A stretch of DNA of 55,224 nt from an uncultured Oscillibacter sp. (GTDB taxonomy: Bacteria > Bacillota > Clostridia > Oscillospirales > Oscillospiraceae), in NCBI GenBank assembly GCA_910583695.1, contig CAJTZL010000012.1:1-55224 (forward strand), in the 5' to 3' direction. The notes beneath the pieces are model-generated. The model had not been told where the DNA came from, did not search any database, and saw only the letters and a list, made by a program, of their open reading frames with translations. Shown piece by piece: positions 24,329 through 32,762 of this stretch; positions within the stretch are counted from its first letter, which is position 1, and each line of letters starts with the position of its first letter. Made by a program: the position numbers and the translations under genes.

Positions 24329-24726
24329 GCCGGGACATTTACGAGGAGCATTTCATAGACCGGCTCGACAGGATTTATCCGGGCGCGCATGAGCGCCTTC
24401 CCGACATCGAAAGCCTGCCGGAAGCGGCGGCGGAAGCCGTTTTGCGGGAGGTGCTGGAGACCGGCTGTCTCAGCCAGAACTGCGGGAACATCACGGCGGC
24501 GCGGAGGGCGGCCCTCCGCCTGCCGCCGGATTGGATGGCCGCCCACCTTCCAAGGGTGGTCCCTGCGTGCCTGTTTCGGGAGTCGAAATGGCGGGAGTGG
24601 GAATTTCGCCGGGCGGCGGAGCTGCTGGAGGGCGTGTTTCCCGAGGCGTATGAGTGGCTGCTGGAGTACGCCGCCGGTCTGGGGGACCCGGAGATTCTGG
24701 AGGCCGCAGAGGACCTCCGGAAGTGA
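24325..24726 (+). CDS. Uncharacterised protein coupled to xanthine dehydrogenase
   Basis: The 133-residue soluble, acidic and mostly helical protein starts at a GTG (24325) overlapping the xanthine dehydrogenase stop (GTGA), so it is translationally coupled. Features seen are an N-terminal IYEEHFIDRLDRIYPGAH, a central pair of cysteines (ETGCLSQNCGN, residues about 46-56), and a C-terminal helical half rich in W and E. No known cofactor-binding motif is recognised. Its position suggests an accessory or maturation role for the molybdenum enzyme, but this rests only on context. Confidence 0.65.
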   Translation: MSRDIYEEHFIDRLDRIYPGAHERLPDIESLPEAAAEAVLREVLETGCLSQNCGNITAARRAALRLPPDWMAAHLPRVVPACLFRESKWREWEFRRAAELLEGVFPEAYEWLLEYAAGLGDPEILEAAEDLRK

Positions 24727-24761
24727 AAAAAGAGGGACGCCTCCGCCCCTCTCCCGGATTT

Positions 24762-25349
24762 CTACGCATCCGTTTGCGCCCGCAGCTGACGCAGAGCCTC
24801 CGGCGTGTCCACATCCGTCAGCTCCTCCTCGGGAACTTCCAGCAGAACAAGGTCCTCCTCATGCCGCCGGATGACGGTGTTGCCCCCGCAATCCTCCCGG
24901 AGAGCCAGAAGCTCCGGGAAAAGGCGGGCGGGAAAGACACAGGGATTCCCCCGGACCCCGCCGTGGGCCAGGGCGGCGATTTTGTCCGGCTGAGAGCGCC
25001 AGAGCTCCGCCAGAGCCCGTACGCTCTCCCGCCGCAGAAGAGGCTGGTCGCTGACCAGAAACATGGCCCCGCCGCAGTTCCCCAGGGCGTCCAGCCCCAG
25101 GCGGATGGTGTGGCTGATGCCCCAGTCCGGATGTTCGTTCCGGACGGCGGAGAAGTGGAACCGCTCCGCCAGGGCCAGGACCTCCGGGTATTGGGTCACG
25201 GCTGCGACGGTTTCAAATTCCTCTCCCGGCACGGCCTCCAGCGCCCGGAGGATCAGGCTCCGGCCCCGGACTCCGGCGGCCAGCTTGTTGTCTCCGAACC
25301 GGCGGGCGTTCCCCGCCGCCATCACTACACAGCCCAATGTCTGCGCCAT
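24762..25349 (-). CDS. mocA: Nucleotidyltransferase, MocA/YgfJ-type molybdenum cofactor cytidylyltransferase
   Basis: The 195-residue NTP-transferase has the signature CVVMAAGNARRFGDNKL at residues 7-23, the metal-binding SDQPLL near 99-104, and the GNPCVFPARLF segment. The family (TIGR03310-like) makes molybdopterin cytosine dinucleotide or is an accessory to selenium-dependent molybdenum hydroxylases. It is encoded on the opposite strand between the two xanthine dehydrogenase loci, which supports that role. The ATG at 25349 has only a weak GGGG site upstream. It could alternatively be annotated as an MPT cytidylyltransferase of general use. Confidence 0.88.
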   Translation of the reverse strand: MAQTLGCVVMAAGNARRFGDNKLAAGVRGRSLILRALEAVPGEEFETVAAVTQYPEVLALAERFHFSAVRNEHPDWGISHTIRLGLDALGNCGGAMFLVSDQPLLRRESVRALAELWRSQPDKIAALAHGGVRGNPCVFPARLFPELLALREDCGGNTVIRRHEEDLVLLEVPEEELTDVDTPEALRQLRAQTDA

Positions 25350-25354
25350 AGCGT

Positions 25355-25384
25355 TTGACCCCCTGTATTCAGCAAGTGTTTATA
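25355..25384 (+). promoter_or_regulatory. Candidate promoter of xdhABC
   Basis: TTGACC (25355-25360), 18 bp, TTTATA (25379-25384), about 80 nt before the xdhA ATG. The leader between contains nothing else recognisable. Confidence 0.45.
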
Positions 25385-25469
25385 GAAGCAGTATATCCTC
25401 TTTTCTCCCGTTCAGTCAAGAGCCCTGTTTCCCTGGGAGCGAAGTTGTAATAGAAAAGGAGGGCACCCA

Positions 25470-27764
25470 ATGAGCAAAAGCGTCGGCAAGAGCGTGACCC
25501 GGGTGGACGCTTACGAAAAAGCCACTGGCCGGGCCAAGTACATGGACGACCTCTGCGGCCGCGAAGCCCTGATTGCGAAGATCTGCCATTCTACCATTGC
25601 CCACGGCATTGTGAAGTCTGTGGATACCTCGGCGGCGGAAGCCGTTCCCGGCGTGGTGAAGATTCTGACCTGCTTTGACGTGCCGGACATCGAGTTTCCC
25701 ACAGCGGGACACCCCTGGTCCACGGACCCCCACCACCAGGACGTGGCGGACCGCCATCTCCTGAACCGCCATGTGCGCTATTACGGCGACGAGGTGGCCG
25801 TGGTCATCGCCGAGGACGAGGTGGCCGCCTCACAGGCCGTCCGAGCCATCCGGGTAGACTACGAGGAGCTGCCCTTCGTTCTGGACGTGCAGGAAGCCAT
25901 GAAGGACGGTGCGCCTCAAATTCAGGAGCGCTGCCGGAACAACATCCTGGCCCACTCCGACGTTCGGAGAGGGGACTACGAGGCCGCCCGGCAGGAGCCC
26001 GGCCTCATCAAGGTGGAGGGCTGGTACGACACCCCCACCGTGCAGCACTGCCACATTGAAAACCACGGCTGCTTTGCCTATGAGGAGGCGGGCCGGGGGG
26101 TGGTGGTCAGCTCCACCCAGATTCCCCACAGTGTCCGCCGGGTCGTCGGGCAGGCCCTGGGCCTTCCCTGGGGCAAGGTGCGGATCATCAAGCCCTACAT
26201 CGGCGGCGGCTTCGGCAACAAGCAGGATGCGCTGTACGAGCCTCTTTGCGCCTGGTGTTCCACCAAGGTGGGGGGGCGCCTTGTGAAGCTGGAGTGCAGC
26301 CGGGAGGAGACCTTTGTCTCCAACCGGGTCCGCCATGCCATCCGCACCCATATCATCTCCTACGTCCGGCCCGACGGCACTCTGGCGGCCCGGAAGCTGG
26401 AGGCGTTTTCCAACCAGGGGGCCTACGCCTCCCACGGCCATGGCATTGTTGCCAAGGGCATGAACGCCTTCCCCCAGCTCTATCCCTGCCCCAACGTGGA
26501 GTGCGACAGCTGGACGGTTTACACGAACCGGCCTTCCGCCGGGGCCATGCGGGGCTACGGCATCCCCCAGGCCATGTTCGCCGGGGAGAGCCACATTGAC
26601 GACATCTGCCGGGCCATCGGCATGTCCCCCCTGGAGTTCCGCCGTAAAAATCTGATGCCCGTGGGCTACGTGGACGGCTTTTCGAAAAACGAGCTCTATC
26701 ACGACACCTTCAACCAGTGTATGGACAAGGCCCTGGAGATGCTGGACTACCAAAAGAAATTTGAGGAGTACCGGAAGCAGACCGGCCCGGTCCGCCGGGG
26801 CGTGGGACTGGCAGTGTTCTGGTACAACACCGCCGTGTGGCCCATCTCTCTGGAGTCCTCCTCCTGCCGCATGGTGCTGAACCAGGATGGTTCCCTCCAG
26901 TTCCAGACCGGCGAGACGGAAATCGGCCAGGGCTGCGACACGGCTTACTCCCAGATGGTGGCGGATGCCGTGGGCATTCCCCTCCATGACGTCCACGTGG
27001 TTTCCACCCAGGATACCGATGTCACTCCCTTCGGCACCGGGGCCTATGCCTCCCGGCAGACCTACATCGGCGGCTTCTCCATCATGCAAACGGCCCTGGC
27101 TCTCCGGGAGCGCATTCTGAACGTGGCCCACGAGCAGACCCGGATGCCGGTTTCCAACCTGGATCTGGTGGACGGGCAGATCGTCCGGAAATCCGACGGC
27201 CGCATCCTGAAATACCTGGGGGATTTGGCGACGGAAAGCCTCTACTCCCTGGAGAGCAGCCAGCATATCACCGCCGAGACCACCGCCCAGATCAAGTCCA
27301 ACGCCTATTCCTTCGGCTGTTCCTTTGCGGAGGTGGAAGTGGATATCCCCATGTGCAGGGTGGAGCTGCTGCGGCTGGTGAACGTCCACGACTGCGGCAC
27401 GCTGATCAACCCTGCCCTGGCGGAGGCCCAGGTTCATGGAGGCATGTCCATGGCCATCGGCTACGGCCTCAGCGAGGAATTGAAGTTCGACGAGAAGACC
27501 GGAAAGCCCCTGAACAACAACCTGCTGGACTATAAGCTCTCCACCTTCATGGACCACCCGACCCTGGAGGTGGGCTTCGTGGAGAACCCGGAGCCCACGT
27601 CTCCTTATGGCACCAAGGCCCTGGGAGAGCCTCCGGCCTGTTCCGGCGCCCCGGCTATCCGGAATGCGATTTTGAACGCCACAGGCGTTGCCATTGACTC
27701 CTGTCCCATTACGCCCCATGTCCTCTATCGGAAATTCCGTGAGGCCGGGCTGATTGAAGAGTAA
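25470..27764 (+). CDS. xdhA: Xanthine dehydrogenase molybdenum-binding subunit XdhA
   Basis: The 764-residue subunit closely follows E. coli XdhA in length and sequence: SVGKSVTRVDAYEKATGRAKY at the start, VVSSTQIPHSVRRVVGQAL, YIGGGFGNKQD, the GAMRGYG loop, TQDTDVTPFGTGAYASRQ, and the catalytic-glutamate motif KALGEPP near the C-terminus. It hydroxylates purines at the molybdenum centre, passing electrons to the Fe-S and FAD subunits encoded next. AAAGGAGGG precedes the ATG at 25470. It is distinct from the fused enzyme at 21779-24328, so two xanthine dehydrogenase types are present. Confidence 0.95.
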   Translation: MSKSVGKSVTRVDAYEKATGRAKYMDDLCGREALIAKICHSTIAHGIVKSVDTSAAEAVPGVVKILTCFDVPDIEFPTAGHPWSTDPHHQDVADRHLLNRHVRYYGDEVAVVIAEDEVAASQAVRAIRVDYEELPFVLDVQEAMKDGAPQIQERCRNNILAHSDVRRGDYEAARQEPGLIKVEGWYDTPTVQHCHIENHGCFAYEEAGRGVVVSSTQIPHSVRRVVGQALGLPWGKVRIIKPYIGGGFGNKQDALYEPLCAWCSTKVGGRLVKLECSREETFVSNRVRHAIRTHIISYVRPDGTLAARKLEAFSNQGAYASHGHGIVAKGMNAFPQLYPCPNVECDSWTVYTNRPSAGAMRGYGIPQAMFAGESHIDDICRAIGMSPLEFRRKNLMPVGYVDGFSKNELYHDTFNQCMDKALEMLDYQKKFEEYRKQTGPVRRGVGLAVFWYNTAVWPISLESSSCRMVLNQDGSLQFQTGETEIGQGCDTAYSQMVADAVGIPLHDVHVVSTQDTDVTPFGTGAYASRQTYIGGFSIMQTALALRERILNVAHEQTRMPVSNLDLVDGQIVRKSDGRILKYLGDLATESLYSLESSQHITAETTAQIKSNAYSFGCSFAEVEVDIPMCRVELLRLVNVHDCGTLINPALAEAQVHGGMSMAIGYGLSEELKFDEKTGKPLNNNLLDYKLSTFMDHPTLEVGFVENPEPTSPYGTKALGEPPACSGAPAIRNAILNATGVAIDSCPITPHVLYRKFREAGLIEE

Positions 27765-27778
27765 AGGAGGGTCAGCGT

Positions 27779-28660
27779 ATGTATGACATGAAAGCCCTGT
27801 ATCAGGCCAAGAGCGTAAAGGACGCCGTGGCCCTGCGCCTGGCCCACCCGGAGGCCCAGATTATCGCCGGAGGCTCCGACGTGTTGGTTCAGATGCGGGA
27901 GGGCAGGCGGGCCGGGGCAGAGCTCATCTCCATCCAGACCCTGGACGAAATCCGGGGCGTATCCCTGGAGGAAGACGGGACCCTCCGCATCGGCTCTCTC
28001 ACCAGCTTTTCCCACATCACCCGGGATCCTCTGATTCAAACGCACATCAACGTCCTGGGCGAGGCCGTGGACCAGGTGGGCGGCCCCCAGATTCGGAACA
28101 TCGGCACCATCGGGGGAAACACCTGCAACGGCGTCACCTCCGCCGACTCCGCCTCCACCCTTCACGCCTGGGACGCCGTGGTGGAGCTGACTGGCCCGGA
28201 GGGCGTCCGACGCCAGCCCATTCAGGATTTCTATATCAAGGCAGGCAAGGTGGACCTCCGGGAGGGGGAGCTCCAGACCGCCATTCTGATTCCCAGGGAG
28301 AGCTACGAAAACTGCTTCGGACACTACATCAAATACGCCATGCGCAGCGCCATGGACATCGCCACCCTGGGGACCTCCGTCAACGTCCGCCTCTCCGCCG
28401 ACAAGAGGACGGTGGAGCGGGCAAGGATCGCCTTCGGCGTGGCGGGGCCCGTGCCTCTGCGGGCGGGGACGGCGGAGCGGCTGGCTGCGGGCCGGCCCGT
28501 CAGCCTGGAGCTGGCGGAGCGGTTTGCCCAGGCCGTCAAGGAGGACATCAATCCCCGGGACTCCTGGCGGGCGGCCAGGGACTTCCGTCTCCACATCGCC
28601 GTGGAGAGCGCGAAGCGGGCCTTCATTGAGTCCGTGAAACTGGCGGGAGGTGAGCTGTAA
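27779..28660 (+). CDS. xdhB: Xanthine dehydrogenase FAD-binding subunit XdhB
   Basis: The 293-residue subunit of the CO dehydrogenase/xanthine dehydrogenase FAD family contains IIAGGSDVLVQMR (residues 28-40) and the FAD-contacting GPQIRNIGTIGGNTCNGVTSADS segment (about 102-124). Both align with E. coli XdhB over the whole length. AAGGAGG follows the xdhA stop and precedes the ATG at 27779. Its stop overlaps the xdhC start (TAATG). Confidence 0.95.
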   Translation: MYDMKALYQAKSVKDAVALRLAHPEAQIIAGGSDVLVQMREGRRAGAELISIQTLDEIRGVSLEEDGTLRIGSLTSFSHITRDPLIQTHINVLGEAVDQVGGPQIRNIGTIGGNTCNGVTSADSASTLHAWDAVVELTGPEGVRRQPIQDFYIKAGKVDLREGELQTAILIPRESYENCFGHYIKYAMRSAMDIATLGTSVNVRLSADKRTVERARIAFGVAGPVPLRAGTAERLAAGRPVSLELAERFAQAVKEDINPRDSWRAARDFRLHIAVESAKRAFIESVKLAGGEL

Positions 28661-29166
28661 TGGAGAAGCATTCGATTCAATACCAGACCGTGCGGTTCAA
28701 TCTCAACGGCAAGGACGTGGAGCGGACCGTGGACGTCCGGGCCAGCCTCACCGACATGCTCCGGAATGACTTCCGGATGACCTCGGTCAAAAAGGGCTGC
28801 GAGGTGGGCGAGTGCGGAGCCTGCAACGTCCTTATCGACGGCGAGGCCTTCAACTCCTGCATCTATCTGGCCGTCTGGGCGGAGGGGAAGAAGGTCCGGA
28901 CGCTGGAGGGCCTCCTGGGCCCCAACGGAGAGCTCAGCGACATTCAGCAGGCCTTTGTGGACGAGGCGGCCATCCAGTGCGGCTTCTGTTCCCCCGGCTT
29001 CATTCTGACGGCGGTGGAGATTCTGGAATCCGAGAGGGAATACACGGACGATGAGCTGCGCAAGCTCCTCTCCGGGCATCTCTGCCGCTGCACGGGGTAT
29101 GAGAACATCCTCCGGGCGGTGAAGAAGACCATGTACAAACGGCTGGGGAAGGAACTGCCCCAGTGA
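28660..29166 (+). CDS. xdhC: Xanthine dehydrogenase iron-sulfur subunit XdhC
   Basis: The 168-residue protein carries two [2Fe-2S] clusters: the plant-type ferredoxin motif CEVGECGACNVLIDGEAFNSC at about residues 47-67 (C-x4-C-x2-C...C), and the helical-domain motif QCGFCSPGF plus LCRCTGY at about 107-148. It relays electrons between the molybdenum and FAD subunits. It overlaps xdhB by 1 nt and is the last gene of xdhABC, ending just before a terminator hairpin. Confidence 0.95.
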   Translation: MEKHSIQYQTVRFNLNGKDVERTVDVRASLTDMLRNDFRMTSVKKGCEVGECGACNVLIDGEAFNSCIYLAVWAEGKKVRTLEGLLGPNGELSDIQQAFVDEAAIQCGFCSPGFILTAVEILESEREYTDDELRKLLSGHLCRCTGYENILRAVKKTMYKRLGKELPQ

Positions 29167-29172
29167 CGGCAG

Positions 29173-29201
29173 AGCGGCGGGACGCACAGCGTCCCGCCGC
29201 T
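29173..29201 (+). terminator. Terminator after xdhABC
   Basis: An 11-bp perfect GC-rich stem (29173-29183 with 29191-29201), extended by an inner G-C pair, is followed by a short TTGTT. The remainder of the 29167-29436 gap holds no recognised gene before the glycerate kinase promoter. Confidence 0.65.
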
Positions 29202-29369
29202 TGTTCGGTCTGTCGAATAGCCGGTCTTTTGTTCCCCGGGCTGACCGTAGAACTGGAACCGCTCCATCACGTCGGCCATGGCCTCCCCCGTAAGCCGCTG
29301 GGACGGGGCCCGTCCGGCGTTTTCAACAGCATATCCCATCGGGCGGGAAGATGCAGACGGAAAAAACCG

Positions 29370-29398
29370 TTGCCTTTTTCCGCCCCTTCCGTTATACT
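29370..29398 (+). promoter_or_regulatory. Promoter of the glycerate 2-kinase gene
   Basis: TTGCCT (29370-29375), 17 bp, TATACT (29393-29398), 39 nt before the ATG. Confidence 0.75.
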
Positions 29399-29436
29399 GT
29401 ATCCCAATCAATAAAAGAAAAGGAGAGGCGGTCCTT

Positions 29437-30741
29437 ATGACGGAGCTTCAAAGGCACGCGGAACAAATCTACAAGGAGGCCATTCGCCGGGCTCTGCCGG
29501 ATGTGGCGGTGAAGGAGGCTCTGAAGGACTTCCGCCCCGGCTCCGGCCGGACGCTGCTGATCGCCGTGGGAAAGGCGGCGTGGCAGATGGCCTCCGCCGC
29601 CATGGAGGCTGTAAACGTGGACGGCGGCCTGGTGGTGACGAAATACGGCCACAGCCGGGGTCCCTTGCCAAGCCTGGAGATTCTGGAGGCGGGGCATCCG
29701 GTGGTGGACGCGGCTTCCTTCGCCGCATCGGAGCGGGCGCTGGAGCTGGTCCGGGGGCTGGGGGAGGGAGATTCCGTGCTGTTTCTCCTCTCCGGCGGAG
29801 GCTCCGCCCTCTTTGAGTCGTCGGACCTCTCCCTGGAGGAATTTCAGGACATCAACCGCCGGCTGCTGGCCTGCGGCGGGGACATCCGGGAGATCAACCG
29901 GGTCCGCAAGCGGCTGTCCAACGTGAAGGGGGGGCGCTTCGGCGAGGCCTGCGCCCCGGCCCGTGTATTCTCCGTGGTCCTCTCCGACGTGCTGGGGGAC
30001 CGGCTGGATATGATCGCCTCCGGCCCCGCCGCCGTGGACGCCTCCACTTTGGAGGAGACCCTGGCGGTGGTGGAGACCTACGCTTTGAAGCTGTCTCCCC
30101 AGGCCCGGGCCCTGCTGGAGCGGCCCCTTCCGGCGGCGCTGCCCCATGTGGAGAGCCGCATCTGCGGCAGCGTCTCCCAGCTCTGCCGGACGGCGGCGGA
30201 GGTCTGCCGGAACCTGGGCTACGAGGCACGCATCCTCACAGATCAGGCGGAGGGGGAGGCTCGGGAAACCGGGGCGGCCCTGGCCGGGGCTTTGCTTCGG
30301 GAGCGGGAGGAAGGACGGCCCCTGGCCCTCATCCTGGGGGGTGAAACGGTGGTGAAGCTCACCGGAGGGGGATTGGGAGGCCGGAACCAGGAGCTGGCCC
30401 TGGCTGCGGCTCCCGTTCTGGCGGGGGCTGAGGGAACGGCCCTGTTCTCCGTGGGCTCCGACGGCACCGACGGTCCCACCGACGCGGCGGGGGGCTATGT
30501 GGACGGCGGAACCCGGGACCGGCTCCGGGAGCTGGGAATCGAGATTCCGGCGGTACTGGCGGAGAACGATTCCTACCACGCCCTGGAGCGGGCAGGGGGT
30601 CTGATTGTTACCGGTCCCACGGGCACCAACGTCAATGATTTGAGCGTGGCCCTCTATTGGCCGCCGGATATGAAAAGAGAGGACCGGAAGGTCCTCTCTT
30701 TTTTCATGTATGGCAGATTCAGTGGGGCAGAACCAGACTGA
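29437..30741 (+). CDS. Glycerate 2-kinase (GckA/TtuD, MOFRL family)
   Basis: The 434-residue protein phosphorylates glycerate, feeding 2-phosphoglycerate into glycolysis. It has the N-terminal DUF4147 domain (AVGKAAWQMA, VTKYGHS, LLSGGGSALFE, then NRVRKRLSNVKGGR) and the C-terminal MOFRL domain (LILGGETVVKLTGGGLGGRNQELAL, then SDGTDGPTDAAGG). The family usually ends soon after the T-G-T-N-V-N-D motif. Here the frame runs on about 30 residues, through a perfect terminator hairpin (30673-30704) and into the 3' end of the converging LysE gene. The original stop has therefore probably been lost or frameshifted. The start ATG at 29437 has AGGAG upstream. Confidence 0.9.
   Translation: MTELQRHAEQIYKEAIRRALPDVAVKEALKDFRPGSGRTLLIAVGKAAWQMASAAMEAVNVDGGLVVTKYGHSRGPLPSLEILEAGHPVVDAASFAASERALELVRGLGEGDSVLFLLSGGGSALFESSDLSLEEFQDINRRLLACGGDIREINRVRKRLSNVKGGRFGEACAPARVFSVVLSDVLGDRLDMIASGPAAVDASTLEETLAVVETYALKLSPQARALLERPLPAALPHVESRICGSVSQLCRTAAEVCRNLGYEARILTDQAEGEARETGAALAGALLREREEGRPLALILGGETVVKLTGGGLGGRNQELALAAAPVLAGAEGTALFSVGSDGTDGPTDAAGGYVDGGTRDRLRELGIEIPAVLAENDSYHALERAGGLIVTGPTGTNVNDLSVALYWPPDMKREDRKVLSFFMYGRFSGAEPD
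30673..30704. terminator. Terminator inside the 3' end of the glycerate kinase reading frame
   Basis: A 13-bp perfect stem (30673-30685 with 30690-30702) with a GGAA loop has an A-run before and a T-run after it, so it can work for both converging genes. It lies within the extended reading frame of the glycerate kinase. Confidence 0.9.
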
Positions 30742-31321
30742 CGGCGCACAGGGCCAGAGCGGCGGCGCAGACGGCGTCCACGGCCTTCCGGTGCCCCGCA
30801 AAGAGCTTTTGGAGCGCCGCCCCGGCAAAGAGCCAGGCCAGATTGGCGACGGGCCCGGTGAAGGGCAGGAACAGCCCCACCGCCAGCAGGGCCCAGAAGG
30901 ACCGGGTATAGGGCAGGACGAAGGAGGCCATGGCCATAAGGCAGAAGACCATGATTTTCACATTGGTCAGCTGTACCAGCAGCCCTGAGAGGAAGCCCGG
31001 GGCCTCCGGCGCCTGACCCTCCGGCCCGGCAGAGGAGCGGAGGGTGTGCCAAGCCATCCAGAGAAGGTAGGCCGCCCCCACCCAGGACAGCAGGCTCACA
31101 TACTGGTTCAGTACGGCTCCCAGAAAATAAGTGACCAGCACGGAGGCCAAGGACACCAGGGAGAAGCCGGTGAACAGCCCCCGCCACTGGCGCAGGGCCG
31201 GGCCCTTTCCGTACCGCAGGGCGGTGGAGAGGGAGCAGAGGTTGGCGGGGCCGGGGGTGATGGCGCCCACATAACAGTAGAGCAGGAAGGAGGGAAGCAG
31301 AGAGAGGGGCATGACGGGCAT
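30719..31321 (-). CDS. LysE family amino acid/metabolite exporter
   Basis: The 200-residue membrane protein has about six membrane segments and the family motif GAITPGPANLCSLSTALRYG at about residues 19-38 (the G-x-x-x-PGP hallmark of LysE/RhtB). Such proteins export amino acids. The ATG at 31321 has AAAGGA very close; an in-frame ATG at 31312 has better spacing. A likely promoter (TTTTCA, 17 bp, TATGAT) lies upstream on the minus strand. It is divergent from a LysR regulator gene, the typical regulator-exporter pair. Confidence 0.9.
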   Translation of the reverse strand: MPVMPLSLLPSFLLYCYVGAITPGPANLCSLSTALRYGKGPALRQWRGLFTGFSLVSLASVLVTYFLGAVLNQYVSLLSWVGAAYLLWMAWHTLRSSAGPEGQAPEAPGFLSGLLVQLTNVKIMVFCLMAMASFVLPYTRSFWALLAVGLFLPFTGPVANLAWLFAGAALQKLFAGHRKAVDAVCAAALALCAVSLVLPH

Positions 31322-31428
31322 CGTCCTTTCTTTGAGATGGACCCATCATAGCAGAAAAAGAATCATTTGAAAAGCAAAAGTTTTTGAAGTATACTATTGA
31401 CAAAATCAATGAATTGGGAGGGAGCCTG

Positions 31429-32379
31429 ATGGAACTGAAAAATCTCCGGACCTTTCAGGCGGTGGTGGACCAGGGGAGCTATCAGCGGGCGGCGGAGCAT
31501 CTGGGCTATACCCAGTCCACCATCACCGTCCAGATTCAGCAGCTGGAGGAGGAATTGGGGGTCCCCCTGTTTGAGCGGGTGGGCCGGAGAATGGTGCTGA
31601 CGGAGGCGGGGGAGCGGGCGTTGCCCCAGGCCCGGGAGCTGCTGGAGGCGGCGGACCGCTTTTTGGAGTGCGGTAAGACGGACAGCCTCCCAACAGGAAC
31701 CCTTCGGGTGGATATGGCGGAGACCCTGCTGTGCTACCGGATGCAGCCGGTGATCCGGGCCTTTCGGGAGCGGGCCCCTCAAGTGCGGCTGATTGTCCGC
31801 AGCTGCAACTGCATGCAGATTCCCTTGGGGGTCCGCACCGGGGCCTGCGACTTGGGGGTGGGCTATGACATGGACTGGAACCGGGAAGCCCTGGAGGTGG
31901 AGCCCATAGGGAGCTATGACATTGTCCTCCTGGCCTCTCCGGATTTTGCGGAGCCGGATTTCACCACCCCAGGCCAGCGGAAGGCCGTCTCCCTGGTCAC
32001 GGACGAGCCGGACAGCATTTTCCGGCGCCGCCTGGAAGACGATCTCCGCCGCCGGGAGATTGAGCTGGACGTGACGCTGGAGCTGTGGAGCATCGAGACC
32101 ATCAAGCGCTGTGTCATGAGCAATCTGGGCTTCACTTACCTGCCCCGCTTTGTGGCGGAGGAGGAGCTGGCGGACGGGCGGCTGGTGGAGCTGGAGGCCC
32201 CCATCTCCGGCGTCCCTGCCCCGGCGCTGTGCGCCTGGCGGAAGGGGCGGTGGGTCACTCCGGCCATGGAGCTGTTTTTGGAGCTTCTACGGGAAGCGCT
32301 GGCGGAGGAACCCCTCACTGCCTTCGCTTCCGCTCCAGCGCCGGGTCCCGCCGCTGGAAGGGCTTGTCGATTAAAATGA
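31429..32379 (+). CDS. LysR family transcriptional regulator
   Basis: The 316-residue protein has an N-terminal winged HTH (LRTFQAVVDQGSYQRAAEHLGYTQSTITVQIQQLEEELGVPLFER; key positions about 5-50) and a type 2 periplasmic-binding effector domain (about 90-295). GGGAGGGAG precedes the ATG at 31429. It is divergent from the LysE exporter over a 107-nt AT-rich intergenic region, the usual layout where the LysR activates the exporter; the effector is unknown. The C-terminal tail (about residues 295-316, Ala/Pro-rich) reads into the converging YmxH gene and may be an extension. Confidence 0.92.
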   Translation: MELKNLRTFQAVVDQGSYQRAAEHLGYTQSTITVQIQQLEEELGVPLFERVGRRMVLTEAGERALPQARELLEAADRFLECGKTDSLPTGTLRVDMAETLLCYRMQPVIRAFRERAPQVRLIVRSCNCMQIPLGVRTGACDLGVGYDMDWNREALEVEPIGSYDIVLLASPDFAEPDFTTPGQRKAVSLVTDEPDSIFRRRLEDDLRRREIELDVTLELWSIETIKRCVMSNLGFTYLPRFVAEEELADGRLVELEAPISGVPAPALCAWRKGRWVTPAMELFLELLREALAEEPLTAFASAPAPGPAAGRACRLK

Positions 32380-32593
32380 TGTCGTCCCCGATCCGCTGGA
32401 TGCAGTCCCAGGGGATATAGAACTCCTCTCCCCGGCCGAAAAGCCCGAAGAACCGGGCGGGGCCGTAGACCACAATGGCAATCACCTGCCCCTCCGGGGC
32501 CCGGAGATCCAGGTCCGCCACCAGCCCCAGGCGGCAGCCGTCGTTGATGTTGATGACCTCCTTCCGACGAAGGTCCCGAAAGCGGAACTGCAT
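32315..32593 (-). CDS. YlmC/YmxH family PRC-barrel sporulation protein
   Basis: The 92-residue protein is a single PRC-barrel domain with the family signatures LRRKEVININDGCRLGLVADLDL, PARFFGLFGRGEEFYIPW and IQRIGDDIILID. In B. subtilis, YlmC/YmxH proteins are linked to sporulation, with no known enzymatic role. AAGGAG lies 9 nt before the ATG at 32593; an upstream in-frame start at 32602 lacks this. It converges on, and overlaps by 65 nt, the end of the LysR gene, and is divergent from sigG. Confidence 0.9.
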   Translation of the reverse strand: MQFRFRDLRRKEVININDGCRLGLVADLDLRAPEGQVIAIVVYGPARFFGLFGRGEEFYIPWDCIQRIGDDIILIDKPFQRRDPALERKRRQ

Positions 32594-32660
32594 CGCACTC
32601 AACTCCTTTCGTGAAAGCCTATGCGCTCCCCGGGCCGTCCTATTCTGACAAAAGGTCCCA

Positions 32661-32691
32661 GTATAGGAAAAATGCCCGCTGGAGATACTGA
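32661..32691 (+). promoter_or_regulatory. Candidate sigma-F promoter of sigG
   Basis: GTATA (32661-32665), 15 bp, then GGAGATACTG (32681-32690) matches the sigma-F pattern GywTA-N15-16-GgnrAnAnTw at all but the last position. It lies about 70 nt before the sigG ATG, as expected for a forespore cascade gene. Confidence 0.6.
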
Positions 32692-32762
32692 CCTTGCAGT
32701 GGTAAGAGGGGGAAGACCCCCGCCCGCCGCACGGTCAGTATACACAAGAGGGGGCTTCTTTC

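Noticed and set aside
29205..29411. A possible gene remnant on the minus strand between xdhC and glycerate kinase
   Set aside because: The frame reads through the terminator and the kinase promoter and has no recognisable family; the appearance is probably chance.
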